Shown: positions 11,955 to 22,520 of the stretch, in pieces | Layout: every line of letters starts with the position of its first letter | Numbering within the stretch: the stretch's first letter is position 1 | Source of the DNA: Salvelinus alpinus | Lineage: Eukaryota > Chordata > Actinopteri > Salmoniformes > Salmonidae | Direction: 5' to 3' | Length of the DNA stretch: 64,000 nt | NCBI RefSeq assembly: GCF_045679555.1 | Contig: NC_092098.1 | Location: 18,551,038 to 18,615,037 of the forward strand | Program-made: the position numbers and the translations under genes | The notes under the pieces: generated by a model | Seen by the model: only the letters and a program-made list of their open reading frames with translations | Told to the model about the DNA's origin: nothing | Database searches by the model: none

Positions 11955-14412
11955 TTTTACATTACATTTAAGTCATTTAGCAGACGCTCTTATCCAGAGC
12001 GACTTACAAATTGGTGCATTCACCTTATGATATCCAGTGGAACAACCACTTTACAATAGTGCATCTAACTCTTTTAAGGGGGGGGGGGGGGGGTTAGAAG
12101 GATTACTTTATCCTATCCTAGGTATTCCTTAAAGAGGTGGGGTTTCAGGTGTCTCCGGAAGGTGGTGATTGACTCCGCTGACCTGGCGTCGTGAGGGAGT
12201 TTGTTCCACCATTGGGGTGCCAGAGAAGCGAACAGTTTTGACTGGGCTGAGCGGGAACTGTACTTCCTCAGAGGTAGGGAGGCGAGCAGGCCAGAGGTGG
12301 ATGAACGCAGTGCCCTTGTTTGGGTGTAGGGCCTGATCAGAGCCTGAAGGTACGGAGGTGCCGTTCCCCTCACAGCTCCGTAGGCAAGCACCATGGTCTT
12401 GTAGCGGATGCGAGCTTCAACTGGAAGCCAGTGGAGAGAGCGGAGGAGCGGGGTGACGTGAGAGAACTTGGGAAGGTTGAACACCAGACGGGCTGCGGCG
12501 TTCTGGATGAGTTGTAGGGGTTTAATGGCACAGGCAGGGAGCCCAGCCAACAGCGAGTTGCAGTAATCCAGACGGGAGATGACAAGTGCCTGGATTAGGA
12601 CCTGCGCCGCTTCCTGTGTGAGGCAGGGTCGTACTCTGCGAATGTTGTAGAGCATGAACCTACAGGAACGGGTCACCGCCTTGATGTTAGTTGAGAACGA
12701 CAGGGTGTTGTCCAGGATCACGCCAAGGTTCTTAGCACTCTGGGAGGAGGACACAATGGAGTTGTCAACCGTGATGGCGAGATCATGGAACGGGCAGTCC
12801 TTCCCCGGGAGGAAGAGCAGCTCCGTCTTGCCGAGGTTCAGCTTGAGGTGGTGATCCGTCATCCACACTGATATGTCTGCCAGACATGCAGAGATGTGAT
12901 TCGCCACCTGGTTATCAGAAGGGGGAAAGGAGAAGATTAATTGTGTGTCGTCTGCAGAGCAATGATAGGAGAGACCATGTGAGGATATGACAGAGCCAAG
13001 TGACTTGGTGTATAGCGAGAATAGGAGAGGGCCTAGAACAGAGCCCTGGGGGACACCAGTGGTGAGAGCACGTGGTGCGGAGACAGATTCTCGCCACGCC
13101 ACCTGGTAGGAGCGACCTGTCAGGTAGGACGCAATCCAAGCGTGGGCCGCGCCGGAGATGCCCAACTCGGAGAGGGTGGAGAGGAGGATCTGATGGTTCA
13201 CAGTATCAAAGGCAGCCGATAGGTCTAGAAGGATGGAGAGAGAGTTAGCTTTAGCAGTGCGGAGCGCCTCCGTGACACAGAGAAGAGCAGTCTCAGTTGA
13301 ATGACTAGTCTTGAAACCTGACTGATTTGGATCAAGAAGGTCATTCTGAGAGAGATAGCAGGAGAGCTGGCCAAGGACGGCACGTTCAAGAGTTTTGGAG
13401 AGAAAAGAAAGAAGGGATACTGGTCTGTAGTTGTTGACATCGGAGGGATCGAGTGTAGGTTTTTTCAGAAGGGGTGCAACTCTCGCTCTCTTGAAGACGG
13501 AAGGGACGTAGCCAGCGGTCAAGGATGAGTTGATGAGCGAGGTGAGGTAAGGGAGAAGGTCTCCGGAAATGGTCTGGAGAAGAGAGGAGGGGATAGGGTC
13601 AAGCGGGCAGGTTGTTGGGCGGCCGGCCGTCCCAAGACGCGAGATTTCATCTGGAGAGAGAGGGGAGAAAGAGGTCAAAGCACAGGGTAGGGCAGTGTGA
13701 GCAGAACCAGCGGTGTCGTTTGACTTAGCAAACGAGGATCGGATGTCGTCGACCTTCTTTTCAAAATGGTTGACGAAGTCATCCGCAGAGAGGGAGGAGT
13801 GGGGGGGGAGGGGAGGAGGATTCAGGAGGGAGGAGAAGGTGGCAAAGAGCTTCCTAGGGTTAGTGGCAGATGCTTGGAATTTAGAGTGGTAGAAAGTGGC
13901 TTTAGCATCAGAGACAGAAGAGGAGAATGTAGAGAGGAGGGAGTGAAAGGATGCCAGGTCCGCAGGGAGGCGAGTTTTCCTCCATTTCCGCTCGGCTGCC
14001 CGGAGCCCTGTTCTGTGAGCTCGCAATGAGTCGTCGAGCCACGGAGCAGGAGGGGAGGACCGAGCCGGCCTGGAGGATAGGGGACATAGAGAGTCAAAGG
14101 ATGCAGAAAGGGAGGAGAGGAGGGTTGAGGAGGCAGAATCAGGAGATAGGTTGGAGAAGGTTTGAGCAGAGGGAAGAGATGATAGGATGGAAGAGGAGAG
14201 AGTAGCGGGGGAGAGAGAGCGAAGGTTGGGACGGCGCGATACCATCCGAGTAGGGGCAGTGTGGGAAGTGTTGGATGAGAGCGAGAGGGAAAAGGATACA
14301 AGGTAGTGGTCGGAGACTTGGAGGGGAGTTGCAATGAGATTAGTGGAAGAACAGCATCTAGTAAAGATGAGGTCAAGCGTATTGTCTGCCTTGTGAGTAG
14401 GGGGGGAAGGTA
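11955..14412 (-). mobile_element. 5'-truncated L2-type LINE inserted in the MITE
   Basis: The 3' end lies at the left: GTAAGTCGCTCTGGATAAGA then GCGTCTGCTAAATGACTTAA and an ATGTAAA tail (11955-12020), preceded by a G-run (12078-12093). The 5' end is lost inside the endonuclease domain near 14410. MITE sequence (CACTTTTAC / TTGAGTCATT) lies on either side. Two further copies of the same family's 3' end lie at 42603-42797 and 49766-50460. The latter differs from this one at only four positions I noticed in roughly 540 bp of coding sequence, so both insertions are young. Confidence 0.88.
12113..14407 (-). pseudogene. L2 LINE ORF2: endonuclease C-terminal piece, reverse transcriptase, C-terminal domain
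   Basis: The frame is open from about 14407 to the stop at 12113, about 765 codons. The first Met at 14245 gives 710 residues, but endonuclease sequence (SDHYLVSFSL) precedes it in frame, so this is a 5'-truncated ORF2 with no native start. RT motifs in order (710-aa numbering, approximate): [39 protein letters not shown] (about 345), [13 protein letters not shown] (about 395), then CSADDTQL. The catalytic box is S-A-D-D where the family has Y-A-D-D, a one-base TAT to TCT change. The C-terminus matches other L2 proteins (SLHWLPVEARI...FRRHLKPHLF). RT would copy LINE RNA at a nicked target site; this copy lacks the endonuclease. Confidence 0.85.
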
Positions 14413-14727
14413 TTTTATTTGAGTCATTTTATAATAACATGTTTACTTTTACTCAAGTATGACAATTGGGTACTTTTCCCCCCACTGATAACTGGGCAGG
14501 AGCACAGCAATACTCCTCAGGTTCATCTGCTGTCCGGTTGCTGGTCTCAGACAATCCTGAAGGTGAAGAAGCCGGATGTGGAGGTCCTGGGCTGGCGTGG
14601 TTACACATGGTCGGTTGTGAGGCCGATTGGACATACTGCCAAATTCTCTAAAACGATGTTTGAGGTGGCATACGGTAGAGAAATGAACATTCAATTATTT
14701 GGCAACAATTCTGGTGGACATTCCTGC

Positions 14728-15264
14728 AAAAAACATAGAAATACAAAACTAGACTGCCCACCCCAACTCACGCCCTGACCATACTAAATAAAGACACAAC
14801 AAAGGAAATAACGGTCAGAACGTGACAGTACCCCCCCCCCCCCCCCCCCTCCCCCCAAGGTGCGGACTGCGGCCGCAAAACCTGAACCTATAGGGGAGGG
14901 TCTGGGTGGGCATCTGTCCAGCTCTGGCGCTGGACGTGGACCCCACTCCACCATTGTCTTTGTCCGCTTTCTTAGCGTCCTTTTAGCGGCGACCCTCGCC
15001 GCCGACCTTGGCCTGGGAACCCTAATAAAGGGCCCCACTGGACTGAGGAGAACCTCTGGACTGAGGGGCGCCTCTGGACTGAGGAAACTCCTCCGGACTG
15101 AGGGGCAGCTCCGGACTGAGGGGCAGCTCCGGACTGAGGGGCAACTCCGGACTGAGGGGCAACTCAGGACTGAGGGGTAGCTCCGGGCTGAAAGGCAGCT
15201 CCTGGCTGAAAGGCAGCTCCGGACTGACGGGCGGCTCAGGCGGCTCCTGACTGGCGGGCGGCCA
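14728..15264 (-). mobile_element. Gypsy-type LTR retrotransposon 3' end (tandem repeats, polypurine tract, partial LTR)
   Basis: Read on the minus strand: a block of tandem ~18-bp units of the type CTGCCCCTCAGTCCGGAG (15050-15250), a coding-like stretch, a long G-run serving as polypurine tract (about 14830-14852), then TACTGTCACG, the LTR start, and LTR sequence with CCCTGACC-like motifs to about 14728. This is the order at the 3' end of an LTR element. No protease, RT or integrase is left. The 164-codon minus frame here mostly reads the tandem units (SCPSVR repeats) and is not a host gene. Confidence 0.6.
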
Positions 15265-15370
15265 GTAATTTCCCACATACCCTAAAACTAGGCAGCTAGG
15301 CTACTATAAGTAGCCATTTGCAATTTTTAAAGTCCCTAGCTGCCTAGTTTTAGGGTATGTGGGAAATTAC
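15265..15370. repeat. Perfect 36-bp inverted repeat (hairpin)
   Basis: Arms 15265-15300 and 15335-15370 are exact reverse complements over all 36 bases (GTAATTTCCCACATACCCTA and 16 more), with a 34-bp AT-rich spacer. No mismatch is present. The flanks do not extend the pairing. Confidence 0.95.
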
Positions 15371-15419
15371 ATCAATCAGAATTCGGAGGGATATCCTGGC
15401 TTTAATTTATAGTCCAGGA

Positions 15420-15465
15420 ATTTATACTGAACAAAAATATAAACGCAACATGTTTCTGGGACAGG
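15420..15465. mobile_element. Tc1-like terminal repeat, solitary end
   Basis: TACTGAACAAAAATATAAACGCAACATGT at about 15426-15454, the same family end as at 11308 and in the same orientation. No partner end or transposase follows. Confidence 0.6.
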
Positions 15466-15469
15466 CACA

Positions 15470-16135
15470 CCGGATTGTTTATTTGATAACTGCCATTGCC
15501 TATTGCCTATTCTTTTCAACAAACATCTAGAGCTCAATTTCTATAATGGATTGAATATAAAGAACAGTTTTACAAAAATGATTCAACCTCAGAGGAGTTT
15601 TGTATTGTGACACATAGTCAGGCCTACACATGTGTACCACCCATATGAAAAACAGGCCTATTGAAGTCGACTTTCAAGCAATACAATCATTTGAATTTCA
15701 TATGAAGTGAATTTTTGTGTATGCAAATACCTCATTGCATCCAGCCTCATTCCACTTCCCCTGACCCATGGACAAATATGGACACCTACTGAAATAATTA
15801 CAGAAATAGGATAGCCCTGTAACCACTCATACAAATATGGGCCAGATGTCGATACCAGTAAGATAGACTGTACTGTACAAAAGCTATAATATTAGTAGCC
15901 TACAATATATTTGATTTCCTGTATAGGCCTATAATCCACAACAGCCAGCAGACGTATGAGAATAAATTACACCTCATTACTGTATGATTGAATAGCAGTC
16001 GGGGGTTTTATTCAAAATTCAAGAAATATTACTACATAGTGGACTACATTTTGTAGACTTTACCCTTTGCAAAAGTTTTTTTTAAATGGCGTTTAGTAGG
16101 CGTTCCCTAACGGAAATATGTAAATGTAATAATAT
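15470..16135. other. Anonymous AT-rich DNA
   Basis: No feature recognised in this stretch. Confidence 0.5.
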
Positions 16136-16137
16136 AT

Positions 16138-16325
16138 CTGGCCTGCCAGATAGCTAGTTCCTGCCGTCCGGCCAGATAGCTAGGTCCTGCCGGCCGGCAT
16201 GCTGGAAAGCTAGGTCCGGCGGGCTGGGCATATAGACGTCAGACACCTAGTTCCGGCTGGCCGTCCACCATATCAGAAATCTAGGTCCGGCCGGCCAGCT
16301 AGATAGCTAGGTCTGGCTAGGTAAG
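16138..16325. repeat. Degenerate GC-rich repeats of an AGATAGCTAGGTCC unit
   Basis: About five imperfect copies of (C)CAGATAGCTAGGTCC(T)GCCGGCC-like units, spaced some 35-45 bp, in otherwise AT-rich sequence. Confidence 0.6.
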
Positions 16326-16794
16326 GGATACACGTATTTGATCTTCAGATAATGTTATGCTGTTGCAAAATGACTATTTTGTTAGATAATCACAGAACAG
16401 TTGATCTGTGTTAGCTTAGCTTGTAGCTAGTTTGTGTTCAGTTGAGGTTGAGGTTGAGGTTCCGGTAAAAAATGTTAAATATTGGTATGCCGACAACACT
16501 CACATCGATCTAGAAAGCACAGCAAACCTGGTCAGATGTCAGATACTTGACAGATCAGGATAACTTCACACTGGCGACCTGGTTTTGCTTTATCGAACAG
16601 CGCTCGTGAGTTAGGAATCGCCATAGTGTCCTAACTCTATGTGAATTGCTTTGTTAACTTGTTTCAATATTCAAATGTTACATTATGTCACATGACAGGT
16701 TGGCAGCTGTATTGTTTGCAATCGTTGTTACAAATAATACTCACACAATCAACAATGTAGGGTGATTGCAGGGCCGGAGGCAGAATGAATCAGC

Positions 16795-17139
16795 TGGATT
16801 GTCACGCCCTGACCGTAGAGAGCCCTCGGGGTTCTCTATGGTGTTTTAGGTCAGGGCGTGACTAGGGGGTGTTCTAGTCTTTAATTTCTATGTTGGTGTG
16901 AGTATGGTTCCCAATTGGAGGCAGCTGATGATCGTTGCCTCTAATTGGGGATCATACTTAGTGTGGCCCTTTCCCACCTGCGTTGTAAGATATTGTTTTG
17001 TTTAGTGCTAATGTGCATTACGTACTGCACGTTAGTTTTATCATTGTTGTTGTTTTGAAGGTTTACTTTAATAAATATGTGGAACTCTACGCACGCTGCG
17101 CCTTGGTCCGCTCATTTCTATCACGAACCTGACATGGAT
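16795..17139 (+). mobile_element. Solo LTR with 5-bp TSD TGGAT
   Basis: The LTR runs 16800-17134, from TGTCACGCCCTGACC to GAACCTGACA, so it has TG...CA ends. TGGAT repeats directly at 16795-16799 and 17135-17139. It holds an AATAAA signal near 17070. No internal retroviral-type genes adjoin it, so it is a solo LTR left by recombination. Confidence 0.85.
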
Positions 17140-17935
17140 GGGCATTTGATTTCCATAGGGGGGAACGTTTTTTTCACGGGGCCTCTTATTTGTACACTGC
17201 ACAATAAAAAATAAAAGATAAACTAAAACCGCCCCTTCAAGCTAATTCTAACAGTGTAATTAATACATGTGATATTTGCTAAAGCAAAAATAAATATTTG
17301 GTTGTGTTTATGAAGGTCTTAGGTAACAGTAGAATACGATTTTTTACGCAAATAACACAAAAGCATTTTATTAGTTTACGTTAATGTAAGATATGTAAAA
17401 ACAACACAAATTCAAGTGTTCAATATATTTTATTGCCTTTGTTACAACTATCAAACAGAAAGCATGTGTTGAAACACCAACCACCAAGAGTATGGTCTGC
17501 AAGATGCTCGGTCAAATTATGAAAACATCAGTAGCCTAAACATCATTACAGTATAAGTGGCAAGTGTGCTTGATTAATAGTGAAAATCATATACAAAAGC
17601 AATAATGGCATTATAATGAATATAAGTGTCAATATGACACGACAGCAATTATTGTCAGATTTTGTCTTCACGCAATGGTATCAGTTGGAGCATGTGCATG
17701 TTACAAACAACAAAATCTGGTGAGTGCATTGCTGATGTTGTTTTTTTTGCTTTATATGTAGGGCCTGCTCTCTCTTTTGAATAAAAGTGTGTGCTAAATG
17801 GTGTATATTATCCAGTGATGACATTTTGTGTTTATAATCCTGATAATCCAAACGGTGCCACAGTTTAATTTGTTGGTGGCACAGGCAGTGCGCACCGTTA
17901 TGTCTTTTTTGTGCTAAGGCCTCGGAGGTGTATTT
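17140..17935. other. Anonymous AT-rich DNA
   Basis: No exon or clear repeat recognised between the solo LTR and the next SINE. Confidence 0.5.
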
Positions 17936-17939
17936 TATT

Positions 17940-18062
17940 AATTTAATTTATTATTAATTTATTAACTAGGCAAGTCAATTAAGAACAAATTCTTATTTAC
18001 AATGATGGCCTACCCCGGCCTAATCACGTCCGGATGTGATACAGCCTGGATAGGTTCAGGCT
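17940..18062 (-). mobile_element. tRNA-SINE 3' fragment
   Basis: Minus-strand SINE tail (AGAATTTGTTCTTAATTGACTTGCC near 17962-17995) and part of the body (TGTATCACATCCGGACGTG). The tRNA-like head is missing. Confidence 0.65.
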
Positions 18063-18097
18063 GAGGCTCAGAATCCGAAATATAATCATCAGAGATA

Positions 18098-18790
18098 TGA
18101 TTAAGTATTCAGACCCCTTCCCTTTTTCCACATTTTGTTACGTTGCAGCTTTATTCTAAAATTGATTAAATAAATAAAAATCCTCATCAATCTACACATA
18201 ATACCCCATAATGACAAAGTGAAAACAGATTTTTTGAATTTTTGCAAATATATTAAAAATGTAAAAACAGATACCTTATTTCCATAAGTATTGAGACTTG
18301 ATGAAAACCTGTTCCAGAGCGCTCAGGACCTCAGACTGGGGCAAAGGTTCACCTTCCAACAGGACAATGACCCTAAGCACATATCCAAGAAAATGCAGGA
18401 GTGGCTTCGGGACAAGTCTCTGAATGTCCTTGAGTGGCCCAGCCAAAGCCTGGACTTGAACCCGATCGAAAATCTCTGGAGAGACTTAAAAATTGCTGTG
18501 CTGCGACACTCCCCATCCAACCTGACAGAGCTTGAGAGGATCTGCAGAGAAAAATGGGAGAAACTTCACAAATACAGGTGTGCCAAGCTTATAGCGTCAT
18601 ACCCAAGAAGACTCGAGGCTGTAATCGCTGCCAAAGGTGCTTCAGCAAAGTATTGAGTAAAGAGATTGAATACTTATGTAAATGTGATTTTTAAAAACCT
18701 GTTTTTCCTTTGTCATTATGGGGTATTGTGTGTATATTTATGAGGGGGGAAAACTATTTAATCCATTTTAGAAGAAGGCTGTAATGCACT
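18098..18790 (+). mobile_element. Tc1-like transposon, internally deleted
   Basis: The left terminal region (GTATTCAGACCCCTTCCCTT at about 18106) is followed after some 180 bp by the last third of a transposase, then the usual 3' module with GGGGTATTGTGTGTATAT near 18720. The N-terminal two thirds of the transposase are deleted, so it could move only if helped. Confidence 0.8.
18291..18656 (+). pseudogene. Tc1-type transposase, C-terminal fragment
   Basis: A 121-codon frame. FTFQQDNDPKHISK holds the second catalytic Asp (DND) and PSQSLDLNPIENLWRDLK the third acidic residue (E of IENLW) of the DD34E triad. The first Asp and both helix-turn-helix DNA-binding units are missing. Full Tc1 transposases are about 340 residues. 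The apparent start Met is internal. Confidence 0.9.
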
Positions 18791-20207
18791 GTGCCTTCAG
18801 AAAGTATTCACACCATTTTAATTTTTCCACATTTTGTTGTGTTACAGCCTGTTTTTAAAATGTTGATTTTGTGTCACTGATCTACACACAATTCCCCATA
18901 ATGTCAAAGCGGAATTTTTGAAATTAACAAACAATTAAAAGCTGAAATGTCTTCAGTCAATAACTAATCAAATCCTTTGTTATGGCAAGCCTAAATAAAT
19001 TCAGGAGTAAATATGTGCTTAACAAAGTTGCATGGACTCATTCCATGTTCAATAATAGTGGTTAACATGATTTTTGAATGACTACCCCATCTCTGTACCC
19101 CACACATACGCATATCTGTAAGGTCCCTCAATTGAATAGTGTATTTTAAGCACAGATTCAACCACAATGACAAGGAAGGTTTTTGATAGAATATTTAAAA
19201 AATAAATGCTGAATATCCCTTTGAGCATGGTGAAGTTATTAATTAGGCTTGGTATGGTGTATCAATACACCCAGTCACTAAAAAGGTACAGGCATCCTTC
19301 CTAACTCAGTTGTCAGAGAGGAAGGAAATTGCTAAGGGATTTCACCATGAGGTCAATGGAGATTTTAAAACAGTTACAGAGTTTAATAGTTGTGATATGA
19401 TAACTGAGGATGGATCAACAACGTTGTTGTTACTCCACAATACTAACCTAAATGACCGAGGGAAAAGGAAGTCTGTACAGAATAAAAATATTCCAAAACA
19501 TGCATTTTTGTTTGCAACAAGGCACTTATTAAGTACTACTGCAAAAAATGTGGCAAAGAAATTTACTTTTTTTCCTGAATACAAAGCGTTATGTTTGGGG
19601 CAAATCCAACACAACACATCACTGAGTACCACTTCATATTTTCAAGCATAGTGGTGGCTACATCATGTTATGGGTAGGCTTGTCATCGGTAAGGACTAGG
19701 GAGTTTTTTAGGATACAAATAAATGGAATACAGCTATAAGCACAGGCAAAATTCTAGAGGAAAACCTGTTTGTCTGCTTTTCAACAGACACAAATTCACC
19801 TTTCAGCAGGATAATAACCTAAAACACAAGGCCAAATCTACACTGCTGTTGCTTACCAAGACGACATTGAATGTTGTAGTTCTAGCCTAGCTACAGTTTT
19901 GACTTAAATCAGCTTGAAAATCTATGACAATTCAGGTGTGCAAAGCTCTTAGAGACTTATCCAAAAAGACACTGATATAATCACCACCAAAGGTGCTTCT
20001 ACAAAGTATTGCTTCAATGGTATTGCAAATTAGATATTTCATTTTCAATAAATTTGCTAACATTTCTAAAAACATGTTTTCACTTTGTCATTATGGGGTA
20101 TTGTGTGTAGATGGGTGAGAAACAATCTATTTAATCCATTTTAAATTCAGGCTGTACACAAAAAATGTGGAATAAGTCAAGGGGTACGAATACTTTCCTG
20201 AAGGCAC
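18791..20207 (+). mobile_element. Second Tc1-like element, decayed, with both terminal repeats
   Basis: The left end is GTGCCTTCAGAAAGTATTCA and the right end is its inverse TACTTTCCTGAAGGCAC (ends 20207). Between them a transposase-like sequence is broken in several frames (for example YYCKKCGKEIYFFS near 19540 and an FSRIITXNTRPN-like stretch near 19800-19840). It abuts the previous element directly at 18790/18791. Confidence 0.8.
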
Positions 20208-20312
20208 ATTATATTTATATTCCAGATTCTGACATTTCTCATTATAATACTTCTATATTTCTTTATTCCTTTCTTTTTATTTTTGGGATTTGTATGTATT
20301 GTTAAAAAAAAA

Positions 20313-20455
20313 AAATGTTACCTTTATTTAACTAGGCAAGTCAGTTAAGAACAAATTCTTATTTACAATGACGTCCTACCCCAGCCAACGCTGGGCCAAT
20401 TGTGTGCCGCCCTATGGGACTCCCAATCACAGCCGGATGTGATTCAGCCTGGTAT
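20313..20455 (-). mobile_element. tRNA-SINE 3' part
   Basis: Tail TTTGTTCTTAACTGACTTGCC at about 20335-20358, followed on the minus strand by GGCCCAGCGTTGGCTGGGG and CACATCCGGCTGTGATTGGG body. The head is missing. Confidence 0.7.
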
Positions 20456-20545
20456 TACTGTACCGTAGGAGCTAAAAACATAAGCATTTCGCTACACCCA
20501 TGATAACATCTGCAAAATATGTGTACGTGACCAATAAAATGTCAT
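20456..20545 (+). mobile_element. Rex1-like LINE 3' end fragment
   Basis: TAAGCATTTCGCTACACCC, then ATAACATCTGC and GACCAATAAAATGTC match the 3' end of the Rex1-like element at about 25195-25270. Only the last ~90 bp are present, a typical severe 5' truncation. Confidence 0.65.
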
Positions 20546-21168
20546 TCATTTATAACCACATCATAACACTTTTCCTATGATTTGTGAGACTTGTGCACTC
20601 AACTCAATATACTATATTAATAGAGGGTCAAGACGTTCTGTCTGTTCTCTAGTCGTCACAGCATCTCCTCTCCCACATCTATACACAAGGGCCTCTCAAG
20701 AGAGACATTTTGTTATTAACATCACTGTAGAGTAATGTTTATAGCATATGGTTGTGCACTCATCCCAGCCTTTCACTGTGATGCCATTAAGTTGTGTTGA
20801 GGGGTAGGGTGGGTGCAATAAACAGGTGGCATGTGTGTTTTTCGGTTGTGATGCAATAGGGCTCAAAGCAATCATAGACTATACTTATCTTTTCAATTCT
20901 ATGATCTATACATTCGGTCCCAGAACATGAATTGTGAGCTTGGTCACCATTGCGGTGTTCTTTTGTTGTGTAGACGTTTGATTTTTCGTCATTTCCGGTC
21001 ACAACTTGCAGACTTGTTTATGTGTTACTGTGCGTTTTGTTTCCAACCTTACTTTGCTACCTGACAACTTTACGGTTTTTACTTTTTAATTACCGTATAT
21101 ATTTTTTGTTTTTCCCTCACTGAACTTTTTTTCATTCAACTTTTTCACTCCGGACGCTTTATCTGGAC

Positions 21169-21850
21169 ATGGTTCGTCAGGACTTCCAACAGCCGAAGCT
21201 AAGTAGTAACATTAACATGATGCCTTCTAATTGCAGTCGCTGTACTCATAATATACAGGGGAACGATCGGCTTACGGCGAGGATAGCTGTGCTGCAAGCC
21301 CAACTTCAGACGCAATCGTTAGGCAAGGGTAATTTCAGTGTAGGAAAGGATGAAACAACGTCTGTGCCACCAGTAAGTACAGATAGTAACGTTAGTATAA
21401 ATCCTCTCGCACGGTCCCCGCAGCCGGACAACTTTCTCATGGCTTCTGGAGGGAAATGCTGTAGGAATGCTCAACCGGTGTCGCTCATTCAGCCGACAGA
21501 AACTTTCAACCGGTTTTCCCCATTAAGCAACGGGTCGAAGTCTGAGGCCAAGCCTTCTCTGGTCCCTACTCCTCCCGTTACGGGGTCTGAGACGCCGAAG
21601 CTTCCCACCATTAGCTCTGACAAATTGAAAACCCTAGTCATTGGCGACTCCATTACCCGCAGTATTAGACTTAAAACGAATCATCCAGCGATCATACACT
21701 GTTTACCAGGGGGCAGGGCTACCGACGTTAAGGCTAATCTGTAGGTGGTGCTGGCTAAGGCTAAAACTGGCGAGTGTAGAAAATATAGAGATATTGTTAT
21801 CCACGTCGGCACCAACGATGTTAGGATGAAACAAATCAACTAGAAAGATG
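21169..21850 (+). pseudogene. L2 LINE ORF1 with SGNH/esterase-like domain, broken
   Basis: Open for 191 codons from MVRQDFQQ, then a stop at 21742-21744; reading continues in the same frame to another stop at 21841. A Cys-rich start (NCSRCTHNIQG, about 24-34) and a leucine-type coiled stretch (RLTARIAVLQAQLQTQ) come first. The esterase motifs follow: VIGDSITRSI (block I with the Ser nucleophile), GGRATDV (block II Gly), and, after the stop, IVIHVGTNDV (block III, GxND-like). ORF1 proteins with this domain bind LINE RNA; the esterase role is unresolved. Stops make it a pseudogene. Confidence 0.75.
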
Positions 21851-22344
21851 TGTCGGCATCGAGTAATTGTCTCTGGCCCCCTCCCAGTTAGGGGGAGTGA
21901 TGAGCTCTACAGCAGTCTCACAACTCAATCGCTGGTTGAAAACTGTTTTCTGCCCCTCCCAAAAGATAGAATTTGTAGATAATTGGCCCTCTTTCTGGGA
22001 CTCACCCACAAACAGGACCAAGCCTGGCCTGCTAAGGAGTGACGGACTCCATCCTAGCTGGAGGGGTGCACTCATCTTATCTACCAACATAGACAGGGCT
22101 CTAACTCCTCTAGCTCCACAATGAAATAGTGTGCAGGCCAAGCAGCAGGCTGTTAGCCAGCCTGCCAGCTTAGTGGAGTCTGCCACTAGCACAGTCAGTG
22201 TAGTCAACTCAGCTATCCCCATTGAGACCGTGTCTGTGTCTCGACCTAGGTTGGGCAAAACTAAACATGGCGGTGTTCGCCTTAGCAATCTCACTAGAAT
22301 AAAGACCTCCTCCATTCCTGCCATTATTGAAAGAGATCGTGACA

Positions 22345-22520
22345 CCTCACATCTCAAAATAGGGCTACTTAATGTTAGATCCCTCACTTCAAAGGCAGTT
22401 ATAGTCAATGAACTTATCACTGATCATAATCTTGATGTGATTGGCCTGACTGAAACATGGCTTAAGCCTGATGAATTTACTGTGTTAAATGAGGCCTCAC
22501 CCCCTGGTTACACTAGTGAC
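22345..22520 (+). pseudogene. L2 LINE ORF2, 5' part of endonuclease domain
   Basis: HLKIGLLNVRSLTSKA (the Asn of the APE active site), then DVIGLTETWLKPDE (Glu) and NEASPPGYTSD. The frame runs into the Rex1-like insertion at about 22521 and resumes at 25271 with HIPRASRKGGGVANIY. Confidence 0.8.

Larger units (their letters stand above)
11474..14495. mobile_element. hAT-type MITE (CAGTGGTGTAAAGTAC family) with 8-bp TSD
   Basis: The element spans 11482-14487. It begins CAGTGGTGTAAAGTACTTAC and ends GGGTACTTTTCCCCCCACTG, which are inverted copies. ATAACTGG is duplicated exactly at 11474-11481 and 14488-14495, and removing the element restores the Tc1 sequence. Internal sequence holds repeated ACTTTTGATACTTAAGTA units and no gene. 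It is interrupted by the L2 LINE from about 11955 to 14410. A second copy lies at about 56766-57790. Confidence 0.85.
11308..14735. mobile_element. Tc1-like transposon fragment split by a hAT MITE
   Basis: The left end (TATACTGAACAAAAATATAA at about 11310) is the terminal repeat of a third salmonid Tc1 family. Sequence resumes at 14488 after the hAT MITE. There the minus strand encodes part of the transposase paired-type HTH region: HRFREFGS, SNRPHNR, then TTPAQDLHIRLLHL (about 14540-14670). Nothing of the DDE catalytic part remains before the sequence passes into LTR material near 14735. Confidence 0.75.

Noticed and set aside
13822-14427. 201-codon proline/serine-rich minus ORF
   Set aside because: It is a shifted frame of the L2 ORF2, whose true frame carries the endonuclease and RT motifs.
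14784-15278. 164-codon minus-strand ORF with SCPSVR repeats
   Set aside because: The repeats come from tandem 18-bp units of an LTR-element 3' end; open frames also occur in the other strands through the same units.
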